Of a DNA stretch of 64,000 bases, positions 16,736 to 25,942 are shown piece by piece (within the stretch, counting starts at the first letter, position 1; the number at the start of each line of letters is the position of its first letter). A model generated the notes under the pieces. The model saw nothing but the letters and a program-made list of their open reading frames with translations, ran no database searches and was not told the DNA's origin. The stretch covers positions 3,534,001 to 3,598,000 of the forward strand of contig NZ_VFOP01000001.1 of the NCBI RefSeq assembly GCF_006716185.1, in the 5' to 3' direction. The position numbers and the translations under genes were made by a program. The stretch comes from Ornithinicoccus hortensis (lineage in GTDB: Bacteria > Actinomycetota > Actinomycetes > Actinomycetales > Dermatophilaceae).

Positions 16736-17488
16736 TCAGTCGCTGGTGATCACCAGGTCGTCGTCGTCCAGCACCGGGGCCTCGATCTTGTCCGGCTCCC
16801 CGGGGTCGATGTCGACCTCGCTGTGCGCGCCGCACCCGTGGTCCAGGCTCACGACCGCGCCGTCGTCGGGGGACCACTCGCTGGCGCACACCCCGAAGAC
16901 CTGCCGGAGGGCCCCGGCCATCGGCAGGAAGTAGCCGCAGCTGCTACAGGTCGCGGTGGCCTGGCGGGCCACCTCGGAGCGCGGCCCGTGGTCCCCGTCG
17001 TACCAGCGCTGCGCCGCCGCGTCGCGCCCCTCCGCGGACAGCACCCGGGGCCGGCCGAGGCCGAGCTCGAAGAACGCCATCTGGTCGACGTCCTCGTCCC
17101 CGGTCGCCTCGAACCCCGCCTCCAGATTGGGGTCGTCGTCGACGAAGGGGGTCACGTCCCCGGCGCCGACGTCCCCGGGAGCCAGGCGTTCGGCATACGG
17201 GAGCCACTCCGGGGACAGCAGGGCGCCGTCGCCGGGCACCAGGTTGGTCTCGCAGATGGTCGCCTTGCGGGCGCGCGGCGGGCGGGCGACGGTGATCGCC
17301 CAGCGCCAGCCGGGGTATGCCGTGGCCGTGCAGCCGAAGTAGTGGGTCGCCAGGCGTTCGCCGGACATCTCGGCGCCCTGGTACTCCCCGACCGTGCCCG
17401 GCTCGGCGATGCCCTCGGCGGCGGTGCGCGCCAGGTCGACCGCAGCGGTGAGGACGGCGTCGGGCTTGGTGGCCACGGCGGCGGCCAT
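16736..17488 (-). CDS. DUF3027 domain protein
   Basis: 250 residues. Typical features are TATAYPGWRWAITVARPPR near 60, the ICETNLVPG motif, LLSPEWLPYAERLAPGD, and a C-terminal Cys pair with a His/Cys block (CSSCGYFLP, LDHGCGAHSEVD) that looks like a zinc site. Function unknown. Its ATG shares one base with the stop of the cold-shock gene (TGATG), so the two are co-translated. Confidence 0.88.
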   Translation of the reverse strand: MAAAVATKPDAVLTAAVDLARTAAEGIAEPGTVGEYQGAEMSGERLATHYFGCTATAYPGWRWAITVARPPRARKATICETNLVPGDGALLSPEWLPYAERLAPGDVGAGDVTPFVDDDPNLEAGFEATGDEDVDQMAFFELGLGRPRVLSAEGRDAAAQRWYDGDHGPRSEVARQATATCSSCGYFLPMAGALRQVFGVCASEWSPDDGAVVSLDHGCGAHSEVDIDPGEPDKIEAPVLDDDDLVITSD

Positions 17489-17892
17489 CAGCGGGCCCCG
17501 GCCTCGAACTGGTCGGCGAGCGCCCGCAGGCTCTTGCCGAGCGAGCTGGCGAGGCGCCCGTCCGGGTAGTGCCCGCGGCGCAGCCGGTTGGAGGCGTCGT
17601 CCAGCACCTTGATCAGGTCCTCCACGACCACCGCCATCTCGTCGGCCGGCAGCCGGTCCCGCATCGCCATGGTCCGGGTGACCGAGGGCGCCGGCTCGAG
17701 CAGCCGCACGTGCAACGCCTGGTCACCGCGGCGGCCCTGGGCGACGTCGAACTCGACCCGGGCCCCGCGCTTGAGGGTGGTCGCGCCCTCCGGCAGGGCG
17801 CTGGAGTGGACGTAGACGTCGGCACCCTCGTCGCTGGAGAGGAAGCCGAAGCCCTTCTCGTCGTTGTAGAACCTGACCTTGCCCGTGGGCAC
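17488..17892 (-). CDS. Cold-shock-domain protein with C-terminal extension
   Basis: 134 residues. Residues 1-66 form a cold-shock domain with RNP1 (KGFGFL) and RNP2 (VYVHSS), which binds single-stranded RNA or DNA. The remaining 68 residues are helical and unlike classic 67-residue Csp proteins, a layout kept in actinobacteria next to DUF3027. GTG start, with AGAGG 6 nt upstream. Confidence 0.9.
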   Translation of the reverse strand: MPTGKVRFYNDEKGFGFLSSDEGADVYVHSSALPEGATTLKRGARVEFDVAQGRRGDQALHVRLLEPAPSVTRTMAMRDRLPADEMAVVVEDLIKVLDDASNRLRRGHYPDGRLASSLGKSLRALADQFEAGAR

Positions 17893-18083
17893 TGTGCACC
17901 TCTTGTGTGGATCGTCGCGGGAGGGTGGTTGGGGGCGACGACCGCCTCGCGCGGCTGCCGTCGAGGTATCAGGTTAACGTCTCGCGCCGCGGATAGCCGC
18001 TTCCGTGCCCAGTCACGGGGCGCTGCGGGCCCGGCGCTACCGTCCGCCGCCGGCCGTCGTCGGCCACCGCCAGCCGCCCGAAC

Positions 18084-18150
18084 GCGCCGAACGCACGCGT
18101 TGTTGCCGCGATCCGGTCCAGAAACCGGCAACAACTGGTCCATTCGGCGC
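18084..18150. terminator. Nested inverted repeat downstream of the ABC exporter
   Basis: Inner stem GTTGTTGCCG (18099-18108) pairs exactly with 18126-18135; outer stem GCGCCGAA (18084-18091) pairs with 18143-18150. It begins 15 bp past the ABC gene stop and probably ends that transcript. The rest of the 17893-18164 gap shows nothing else. Confidence 0.6.
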
Positions 18151-18164
18151 ACCGGGTGGGGCGG

Positions 18165-20069
18165 TCAGGCGGCCAGCGCCGCCCGGAGCTCCGCGGCCAG
18201 CTCGGCGTCCAACCCATCGTCCAGGTCGTCCGGACGCTGGGCCTGTCCACCGCTGGCGGCGACCAGGGCGGCATACGCCCCGGCGCGGGCGACCAGTTCC
18301 TCGTGCGTGCCGGTCTCGCGGACCCGGCCCTGCTCCAGCACCACGATCTGGTCGGCGTCCCGGACGGTGGACAGCCGGTGGGCGATGGTGATCACGGTGC
18401 GTCCCCGGCCGAGCTCGTCCAGGGCCTCCTGGACCGCGAGCTCGGTGCGGGTGTCCAGCGCGCTGGTGGCCTCGTCGAGGATCAGCACCCGCGGGTTGCG
18501 CAGCAGCGTGCGGGCCAGCGCCAGGCGCTGCTGCTCGCCGCCGGAGAACCGGTGGCCGCGAGCACCGACCATGGTGTCGTAGCCCTGCGGCAGCGCGGTG
18601 ATCACCTCGTGGACCTGGGCGGCCCGCGCCGCCCGCTCGATCTCCTCGTCGGTGGCGTCGGGGCGGGCGAAGCGCAGGTTCTCCCGCACGGTGGCGTGCA
18701 GCAGGTAGGTCTCCTGGGACACCACGCCGACGACCGCGGCCCGCTGCTCGGACTTCAGGTCCCGCAGGTCGGTGCCGTCCAGCGTGATCCGGCCCGAGGT
18801 CGGGTCGTAGAGCCGGGTGACCAGCGCGGCCAGGGTGCTCTTGCCGGACCCGGTGGGGCCGACGATGGCCACGTGCGACCCGGGCGCGAGGTCCAGGTCG
18901 ATGTCGCGCAGCGCGTCCCGGTCGCCGTCGGCGTGCCGGAAGGTGACGTGCTCCAGCCGCACCCGGCCCTGCGCCCGCGCCGGGTCGAACTCGGCCGGCC
19001 GCGCCGGCTCGAGGACACCGATCGGCAGGTCGAGGTACTCGAAGATCCGGCTGAACAGGGCCAGCGATGCGGTCACCTGGACACCCACGTTGAGCAGGCC
19101 CATGACCGGGCGGAAGATCCCCGCCTGGAGGGCGGTGAAGGCGACCAGGGTCCCGATGGTGATCCCCTCGGAGGTCACCGGGAGGCCGGCGATGAGGTAG
19201 AGCAGCGCCGGGATCACGGCGAAGATGATGCTCATCGTCGCCGTCCGCCAGCGACCGGCGATCTGCGCGGCGACCTCCAGCCCGAGCAGGTCGGAGGAGG
19301 CGGTGTGGAACCGGTCGGCCAGCGCCGGCCCGGCACCGAGGGTCTTGCTGAGGCGGGCGCCGCTGACCGACAGCGACTCCTCGACCTGGGCGTGCATGCC
19401 CGCGAGCGCCTTCTGCCGGCGGTCGGTGGCGTCCCGGCGCAGCCGGGCCACCGAGCGGGTGACCAGCACGGCCGGCGGGATCACGATCAGGGAGAGCAGC
19501 GCGAGCTGCCAGCTGAGCGCGACCATGGCGATCAGGGTGCCGATCACCGTGGCGACGTTGGCGGCCAGCGAGGTGGCGGTCGAGGTGACCACGCCCTGCA
19601 GGCCGGAGATGTCGTGCGTCAGCCGCGACTGCACCTCTCCCCCGCGGGTGCGGGTGAAGAAGTCGAGCGACTGCTTCTGCAGGTGGCTGAACAGGTCGGT
19701 GCGCAGGGTGTGCATGATCCGCTGGCCGACGGTGGTCGACAGCCAGGTCTGGATCACCCCCAGCACGGAGGTCAGCACGGCGATGCCGACCATGGCGCCG
19801 ACCAGGACGAGCAGCAACCGCACGTCCTGGTGCGGGATGGCGTCGTCCACGGCCGCCTTGGTCAGGAACGGCGTGGCCAGCCCGACCGTGGAGCTGGTGA
19901 CGATGATCGCCAGCACGACGGCGAGGGTCCACCGGTGCGGCCGGAAGAGGGCGAGCACGCGCTGCGCGCTCACCGGGTGGCTCTTGAGCTGAGCCTTGTC
20001 CTTGGGGTTGGGGCGGGCGGAGTCTGCTCCACGCCCACCACCGGAGCGAGTCTGGAACGCGGTGTCCAT
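18165..20069 (-). CDS. ABC exporter, fused membrane and ATPase domains
   Basis: 634 residues. A six-helix membrane domain (about 30-310) is followed by an ATPase domain with Walker A GPTGSGKST, a Q-loop in VSQETYLLH, signature FSGGEQQRLALARTLL and Walker B VLILDEATSALD. It would export a lipid or hydrophobic drug as a homodimer. I take ATG 20069 because GGGAG lies 7 nt upstream; the longer frame from 20105 has none. It is divergent from a MarR gene across a 180-bp region with a TGAGGT-T-ACCTCA palindrome, so drug-inducible expression is likely. Confidence 0.93.
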   Translation of the reverse strand: MDTAFQTRSGGGRGADSARPNPKDKAQLKSHPVSAQRVLALFRPHRWTLAVVLAIIVTSSTVGLATPFLTKAAVDDAIPHQDVRLLLVLVGAMVGIAVLTSVLGVIQTWLSTTVGQRIMHTLRTDLFSHLQKQSLDFFTRTRGGEVQSRLTHDISGLQGVVTSTATSLAANVATVIGTLIAMVALSWQLALLSLIVIPPAVLVTRSVARLRRDATDRRQKALAGMHAQVEESLSVSGARLSKTLGAGPALADRFHTASSDLLGLEVAAQIAGRWRTATMSIIFAVIPALLYLIAGLPVTSEGITIGTLVAFTALQAGIFRPVMGLLNVGVQVTASLALFSRIFEYLDLPIGVLEPARPAEFDPARAQGRVRLEHVTFRHADGDRDALRDIDLDLAPGSHVAIVGPTGSGKSTLAALVTRLYDPTSGRITLDGTDLRDLKSEQRAAVVGVVSQETYLLHATVRENLRFARPDATDEEIERAARAAQVHEVITALPQGYDTMVGARGHRFSGGEQQRLALARTLLRNPRVLILDEATSALDTRTELAVQEALDELGRGRTVITIAHRLSTVRDADQIVVLEQGRVRETGTHEELVARAGAYAALVAASGGQAQRPDDLDDGLDAELAAELRAALAA

Positions 20070-20135
20070 GCAACCACTCCCTTTCTGTTCGGGTTGACCG
20101 GTCATCGGTGCCGGCCGTGCTCTCGTTGTCGATAC

Positions 20136-20148
20136 TGAGGTTACCTCA
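20136..20148. promoter_or_regulatory. Palindrome TGAGGTTACCTCA, candidate MarR operator
   Basis: Two exact 6-bp arms around one central T, in the only AT-rich part of the divergent ABC/MarR region and just upstream of the MarR -35 element. Suited to repress both directions. Confidence 0.6.
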
Positions 20149-20150
20149 TT

Positions 20151-20179
20151 TTGTGGTTACCGCGCAACTCTGCTAGGCT
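20151..20179 (+). promoter_or_regulatory. Promoter TTGTGG-17-TAGGCT of the MarR gene
   Basis: -35 TTGTGG at 20151-20156 and -10 TAGGCT at 20174-20179 with an exact 17-bp spacer, 72 bp before the ATG. Confidence 0.55.
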
Positions 20180-20250
20180 ACCGACCAGTGGCAGCCAACA
20201 CATGCATCAACAGAGCACCATCCAGGCGCCACCCGAGGGGAGAAACCCAC

Positions 20251-20925
20251 ATGAACGACCACACCACGAACCACGAAACCCCCGACCACCGCGAGCCGCA
20301 CCCGCGCCACGGACGTCGCCACCACCGCCCCGAGCTGGACCTGACCGACCCCGAGCTCAGCGAGCTCGACCTGGTCATGCACCTGGCCCGCAGGCTGCGC
20401 CGCGGCGCCGCGGTCGAGACGGCCCCCTGGGGCCTGTCCCCGCACCAGGTCCGCGCCCTCCGGGCCATCGCCTGGGGCGAGGGCGGACGCCGACGGGGCC
20501 ACGGTGGCCCCCGGCGCGGCCGGGGAGGACCCGGACCTGGGCGCCACGGACGGCCGGACCAGCGGCCCGGGGAGACCCCGGCGCCGCACGAGGACGAGCA
20601 GCGGGAGGGCGCCCAGGGTGCCCCCACGCAGCTGCGGGTCAGCCAGCTGGCCGAGCGGCTGCAGATCGCGGCCCGGTCGGCGACCGAGGTCGTCGACTCC
20701 CTCCAGGAGGCCGGGCTGGTCCAGCGCACCCCCGACCCGGAGGACCGGCGCGCCGTGCTGCTGACGCTGACCGACAACGGCCGGCAGGTGCTGCAGGAGA
20801 TCCACGCGGCACGCCGTCAGGCGGCCCAGGACGCGGCGGGCCAGCTGAGCGAGGAGGACCGCGCGGAACTGCGCCGGCTGCTCGTCCAGCTGCTCGAGTC
20901 CCTCGAGGCGGAGCCGCAGGGCTGA
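20251..20925 (+). CDS. MarR-family regulator with a disordered insert
   Basis: 224 residues. The MarR fold is visible on both sides of an insert: LVMHLARRLRR...LSPHQVRALRAIAW, then about 55 residues rich in Gly/Arg/Pro/Glu, then LRVSQLAERLQIAARSATEVVDSLQ and the wing TPDPEDRRAVLLTLTDNG. The insert lies between helices where normal MarR proteins have a short loop. The ATG is set by GAGGGGAG 8 nt upstream. It probably controls the divergent ABC exporter and itself. Confidence 0.85.
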   Translation: MNDHTTNHETPDHREPHPRHGRRHHRPELDLTDPELSELDLVMHLARRLRRGAAVETAPWGLSPHQVRALRAIAWGEGGRRRGHGGPRRGRGGPGPGRHGRPDQRPGETPAPHEDEQREGAQGAPTQLRVSQLAERLQIAARSATEVVDSLQEAGLVQRTPDPEDRRAVLLTLTDNGRQVLQEIHAARRQAAQDAAGQLSEEDRAELRRLLVQLLESLEAEPQG

Positions 20926-20976
20926 CGCACGCGAGGTGACGGGCACGGCATACCAGCGCGTGCCCCGACCGACGGA

Positions 20977-21011
20977 GAAGGACCCCCGGCGCCACGTGCC
21001 GGGGGTCCTTC
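20977..21011. terminator. 14-bp stem hairpin between convergent MarR and amt genes
   Basis: GAAGGACCCCCGGC (20977-20990), 7-nt loop, exact complement at 20998-21011. It serves both genes. Confidence 0.85.
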
Positions 21012-21030
21012 GTCGGTGGGGCGGGCTCGC

Positions 21031-22332
<1,302 letters not shown>

Positions 22333-22450
22333 CTTGTGCCTCCAACGAGTCGGGGGTGCGCAGGGGGAACGCACCCGTCGTCCGGTGCGGACCGGCCGCA
22401 CCGCTGCGCCGGAGTCTTGACCCGGGATGTTTCGCCGGCGGCGCGCGGGT

Positions 22451-22486
22451 GTTTCGGGGACGTGACGGGTGTTTCGGGCAGGTAAA
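22451..22486 (-). promoter_or_regulatory. Candidate GlnR box upstream of amt
   Basis: On the minus strand: TTTAC-N6-GAAAC, 4 nt, GTCAC-N6-GAAAC, and a third GAAAC at 22429-22433. The known GlnR consensus is GTNAC-N6-GAAAC repeated. One half-site base differs and the inter-box gap is 4 rather than 6. It is placed 120-155 bp before the amt start. Confidence 0.55.
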
Positions 22487-22522
22487 ACCTCGCGGCCGGG
22501 CCCGCCGGGCGGGGCCGGTCCG

Positions 22523-23560
22523 CTAGGCGCGCGGGAGGAGGGCCGCGCAGCGGGCGAGCCGGTCCAGCCACCAGGCACGGCGCTCGGGGCCGGCCGCGAG
22601 ATCGCCTCCCCCGCCGGCCGTGAGCCCGGGCACCAGGTCGCCACGGACCGTCTGCAGGGCGTCGGCCACGGAGATCGAGCCGGCGACGGGCACCAGCGAG
22701 GGTGTCGCGACGTCACGGGCGAGCAACTCGACCGTGCCGAGCCCGCAGGCGTGTTCCAGGGCGGGCAGTGCGGCGGCCAGGGCCACGCCGGCCGCCATCC
22801 CCACCGAGGTGTCCAGGGCACTGGAGACCACGGCCGGCAGACCGCAGTCGGCCACGATCCGCAGCGCCGCGGCGACACCGCCCAGCGGCGGCACCTTCAC
22901 CACGACGAGGTCGGCCGCGCCCTCCCGGGCCACCCGGAGCGGGTCCTCGCTACGCCGGATCGACTCGTCGGCCGCGACCGGCACGTCCACGCCGTCGCGG
23001 GCCAGGTCGCGCCGCAGTCGCGCGAGGCCGGGCACGTCCGCGCAGGGCTGCTCCGCATACTCCAACCCGTATGCCGACAGCCGGGTCAGCGCCTCCCTCG
23101 CCTGGTCCGGGGTCCAGCCGCCGTTGGCATCGACCCGGATCCGGGCGGCCGGCCCCAGCACGGCCCGGACCTCGGCGACCCGGGCCATGTCGTCGGCCAG
23201 CTCCTGCCCGCGCTCGGCGACCTTCACCTTGGCGGTGGTGCACCCGTCGTACCGGGCCAGCACCTCCCCCACCCGGTCGGGTCCGACGGCCGGCACCGTG
23301 GCGTTGACCGGCACCCGGTCGCGGACCGGCTCGGGCCACCCGGCCCACCCCGCCTCGACGGCTGCCGCCAGCCAGCGGGCCGCCTCCTCGTCGGCGTACT
23401 CCGGGAACGGGGCGAACTCGGCCCAGGCCAGCGGGCCGTGCAGCAGCACCGCTTCCCGTTCCAGCACCCCGCGGAAGCGGACCCGCATCGGCAGCGACAC
23501 CACCGTCGCGGCGGCGACCAGTTCCTCGGGCGAGGGTGCGGGGGTGGCGGCGGACGGCAT
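22523..23560 (-). CDS. menC: o-Succinylbenzoate synthase
   Basis: 345 residues, enolase superfamily. It dehydrates SHCHC to o-succinylbenzoate in menaquinone synthesis. Active-site residues appear in order: the Lys pair in TAKVKV, metal ligands in RVDANGGW, EYAEQP and ADES, and the second Lys in LVVVKVPPLGG. The ATG lies within GGTATGCC at 23560; the upstream part of the frame has no homology-like content. menB lies close by, divergent across the VOC gene. Confidence 0.93.
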   Translation of the reverse strand: MPSAATPAPSPEELVAAATVVSLPMRVRFRGVLEREAVLLHGPLAWAEFAPFPEYADEEAARWLAAAVEAGWAGWPEPVRDRVPVNATVPAVGPDRVGEVLARYDGCTTAKVKVAERGQELADDMARVAEVRAVLGPAARIRVDANGGWTPDQAREALTRLSAYGLEYAEQPCADVPGLARLRRDLARDGVDVPVAADESIRRSEDPLRVAREGAADLVVVKVPPLGGVAAALRIVADCGLPAVVSSALDTSVGMAAGVALAAALPALEHACGLGTVELLARDVATPSLVPVAGSISVADALQTVRGDLVPGLTAGGGGDLAAGPERRAWWLDRLARCAALLPRA

Positions 23561-23610
23561 ACCGGCAGTGTGCCCTGCCGGTGGCGGACCGTGCTGCGGC
23601 GGGCGGCTGG

Positions 23611-24012
23611 TCAGCCGTCGCGGGAGGACAGCACGCAGAACTCGTTGCCCTCGGGGTCGGCCAGCACGGTCCAGGTGACGGACTCCTCCTGGCCCACGTC
23701 GACCCGGGTGGCCCCGAGCTCCTCGAGCCGGGCGATCTCGGCGTCGCGGTCCTGGCTGGTGTGCGGGGCCAGGTCGATGTGCAGCCGGTTCTTCACCTGC
23801 TTGCCCTCGGGCACCGGGACGAAGACCAGCCCCTGGCTGCGCCGTTCCCACGGGATCTCCTGCCAGGTGTCCTCGTCCAGCCAGCCGGGGACGAGGACCA
23901 CCTCGTCGTCCGCCTCGTGCACCACCTGGTAGTCCAGCACCCGCGCCCACCAGCGCGCCTGCGCCCGCGGATCGTGACAATCGACGACGACCGTGTACCA
24001 CTTGAGAGCCAT
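23611..24012 (-). CDS. VOC/glyoxalase-fold protein
   Basis: 133 residues. Two beta-alpha-beta-beta-beta modules with the LADPEGNEFCVL ending typical of the family, and HIDL near residue 80. Such proteins bind metal and act as lyases, dioxygenases or resistance proteins; this one cannot be specified. AGGA stands 7 nt before the ATG. It is divergent from menB with only 19 bp between starts. Confidence 0.82.
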   Translation of the reverse strand: MALKWYTVVVDCHDPRAQARWWARVLDYQVVHEADDEVVLVPGWLDEDTWQEIPWERRSQGLVFVPVPEGKQVKNRLHIDLAPHTSQDRDAEIARLEELGATRVDVGQEESVTWTVLADPEGNEFCVLSSRDG

Positions 24013-24017
24013 GCACC

Positions 24018-24023
24018 TATCCT
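24018..24023 (+). promoter_or_regulatory. -10 hexamer TATCCT of menB, leaderless
   Basis: TATCCT, 8 nt, then GTG 24032. It overlaps the start region of the divergent VOC gene. Confidence 0.5.
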
Positions 24024-24031
24024 CAGGACTC

Positions 24032-24997
24032 GTGAGCACCGAGGAAACCCCCACCGACCGCCCTACCGGACAGCAGGTGTCCGCAACCTTCGACCCCGCC
24101 GCCTGGCAGGAGGTGCCCGGCTTCGAGTTCACCGACATCACCTACCACCGGGCGACCGGGGAGGGCGCCGGGTCGGGGGTGGTCCGGATCGCGTTCGACC
24201 GGCCTGAGGTGCGCAACGCCTTCCGCCCGCACACCGTCGACGAGCTCTACCGGGCCCTGGACCACGCCCGGATGAGCCCGGACGTGGGCGTCGTGCTGCT
24301 CACCGGCAACGGGCCGAGCACCAAGGACGGCGGCTGGGCGTTCTGCTCCGGCGGGGACCAGCGGATCCGGGGCCGCTCGGGTTATCAGTATGCCGAGGGA
24401 GAGACCGCGGACACCGTCGACCAGGCGCGGGTCAAGGCGGCCGGGGGCCGGTTGCACATCCTGGAGGTGCAGCGCCTGATCCGGACCATGCCCAAGGTCG
24501 TCATCGCCGTCGTCAACGGGTGGGCCGCCGGGGGCGGGCACTCCCTGCACGTGGTGTGCGACCTGACCATCGCCTCCCGCGAGCACGCCCGATTCAAGCA
24601 GACCGACGCCGACGTGGGCAGTTTCGACGCCGGATACGGCTCTGCCTACCTGGCCCGGATGGTCGGGCAGAAGTTCGCCCGCGAGATCTTCTTCCTGGGC
24701 CGCACCTACGACGCCGAGGCGATGCACCGGATGGGCGCGGTGAACCTGGTGTTCGACCACGCCGACCTGGAGCGCGAGTCCCTGGCGGTGGCCCGGGAGA
24801 TCCTCGGCAAGTCCCCCACCGCCCAGCGGATGCTGAAGTTCGCCTTCAACCTGGTCGACGACGGGATGATGGGTCAGCAGGTGTTCGCCGGTGAGGCGAC
24901 CCGGTTGGGCTACATGACCGACGAGGCCGTGGAAGGCCGCGATTCTTTCCTGGAGAAGCGCACCCCCGACTGGTCCGGCTTTCCCTGGTATTTCTGA
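24032..24997 (+). CDS. menB: 1,4-Dihydroxy-2-naphthoyl-CoA synthase
   Basis: 321 residues, crotonase fold. It closes the second ring of the naphthoquinone from o-succinylbenzoyl-CoA. Signatures are RPEVRNAFRP, the oxyanion-hole block AFCSGGDQRIRG, VNGWAAGGGHSLHVVCDLTIAS, the catalytic Asp in DVGSFDAGYGSAYLARMVG, and the C-terminal FPWYF. GTG 24032 is preferred because a -10 hexamer sits 8 nt before it; an in-frame ATG at 24011 is possible. Confidence 0.95.
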   Translation: MSTEETPTDRPTGQQVSATFDPAAWQEVPGFEFTDITYHRATGEGAGSGVVRIAFDRPEVRNAFRPHTVDELYRALDHARMSPDVGVVLLTGNGPSTKDGGWAFCSGGDQRIRGRSGYQYAEGETADTVDQARVKAAGGRLHILEVQRLIRTMPKVVIAVVNGWAAGGGHSLHVVCDLTIASREHARFKQTDADVGSFDAGYGSAYLARMVGQKFAREIFFLGRTYDAEAMHRMGAVNLVFDHADLERESLAVAREILGKSPTAQRMLKFAFNLVDDGMMGQQVFAGEATRLGYMTDEAVEGRDSFLEKRTPDWSGFPWYF

Positions 24998-25099
24998 TCC
25001 CGCCACCCTCGGGTGAGACGGACATCACAGGAATCTGCGGGATCCGATCGACGATTACGCACGTCAGAGGGTCGTTCGTCGATTTTAGGGCGAGCACCT

Positions 25100-25117
25100 G
25101 CCCATGAAACAATGGGC
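25100..25117. other. Small hairpin in the menB-lipoprotein gap
   Basis: GCCCAT, loop GAAACA, ATGGGC. It lies 39 bp before the lipoprotein ATG and may shape its 5' leader. Short arms, so the role is uncertain. Confidence 0.35.
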
Positions 25118-25155
25118 TGACCGAGATTACCCATGTTTGGGGGAAGGAAATCACA

Positions 25156-25857
25156 ATGCGACGCGCACTTGTTAGCGCCCTGGCCGTTCCCGTCCTGCTG
25201 CTCTCCGCCTGTGGCAGCGACGACGACGGCGCGGAGGTCGTGGAGCCCAACGGCCAGACCACCGAAGAGACCACCGACGACGCCGCCGAGGAGACCGACG
25301 ACACCGCCGTCGAGGAGACCGACGACGACGCGGCCGAAGAGACCGACGACACCGTGCTGGGTGGCGGCGACGACGCCGAGGCCACCGAGGACGAGGGTGT
25401 CGAGGACGGCATCGGCGCGACCCAGGACGACGAGGCCGAGGACACCGACGGTGACGACTCCGCCGCCGGCGAGTCGGCCTCCGGTGACGAGCAGGCCGCT
25501 GCCGACCGCACCAAGGAGTGGTTCGTGGCGTTCGTCAGCGGTGACGAGGCCGTCTGCGACATGATGCTGGACTTCGTCGGCGACCCGACTGTCCCGATGA
25601 AGGACTCCGAGAACTACGACCTCTGCAGGAACATGATCCCGGGCATGGTGGGCGACATATTCGCGGACAGCCCTGAGATCGTGGGCGTCATCGAGTCGAT
25701 GGAGATCAACGGCGCGACCGTCGAGGGCGACACCGCAACCATCACCCAGGAGCATTTCTCCGATATGTTCGGAGAAGCATTTGGCGACACCGAGATCAAG
25801 CTGAAGAACATCGACGGTGAGTGGTACGTCGACATGAACAGCCTCTCCGGCATGTGA
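25156..25857 (+). CDS. Acidic lipoprotein of unknown function
   Basis: 233 residues. A signal peptide ends in the lipobox LLSAC (Cys near residue 20), so it is anchored outside the membrane. Residues about 35-115 are an acidic low-complexity run: an 8-residue unit of the form EETDD-xxx occurs four times. The C-terminal 100 residues form a compact domain with two Cys (EAVCDMML, YDLCRNM) and a NIDGEWYVDM end, resembling small extracellular DUF4878-like domains. GGAAGG precedes the ATG. It sits between menB and menE but has no obvious part in the pathway. Confidence 0.8.
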   Translation: MRRALVSALAVPVLLLSACGSDDDGAEVVEPNGQTTEETTDDAAEETDDTAVEETDDDAAEETDDTVLGGGDDAEATEDEGVEDGIGATQDDEAEDTDGDDSAAGESASGDEQAAADRTKEWFVAFVSGDEAVCDMMLDFVGDPTVPMKDSENYDLCRNMIPGMVGDIFADSPEIVGVIESMEINGATVEGDTATITQEHFSDMFGEAFGDTEIKLKNIDGEWYVDMNSLSGM

Positions 25858-25879
25858 TCGAGTCAGCACGCTGAACGCC

Positions 25880-25910
25880 GCGGCGCCGGATCCCCTCGGG
25901 GGTCCGGCGC
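25880..25910 (+). terminator. Hairpin after the lipoprotein gene
   Basis: GCGGCGCCGGATCCCC pairs with GGGGGTCCGGCGCCGC with one mismatch around a 2-nt loop, 22 bp past the stop. The next promoter (menE) follows directly. Confidence 0.75.
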
Positions 25911-25930
25911 CGCTGCCGTTCCCGGACACC

Positions 25931-25936
25931 TACGCT
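25931..25936 (+). promoter_or_regulatory. -10 hexamer TACGCT of menE, leaderless
   Basis: TACGCT, GACGGG (6 nt), then GTG 25943. Confidence 0.55.
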
Positions 25937-25942
25937 GACGGG

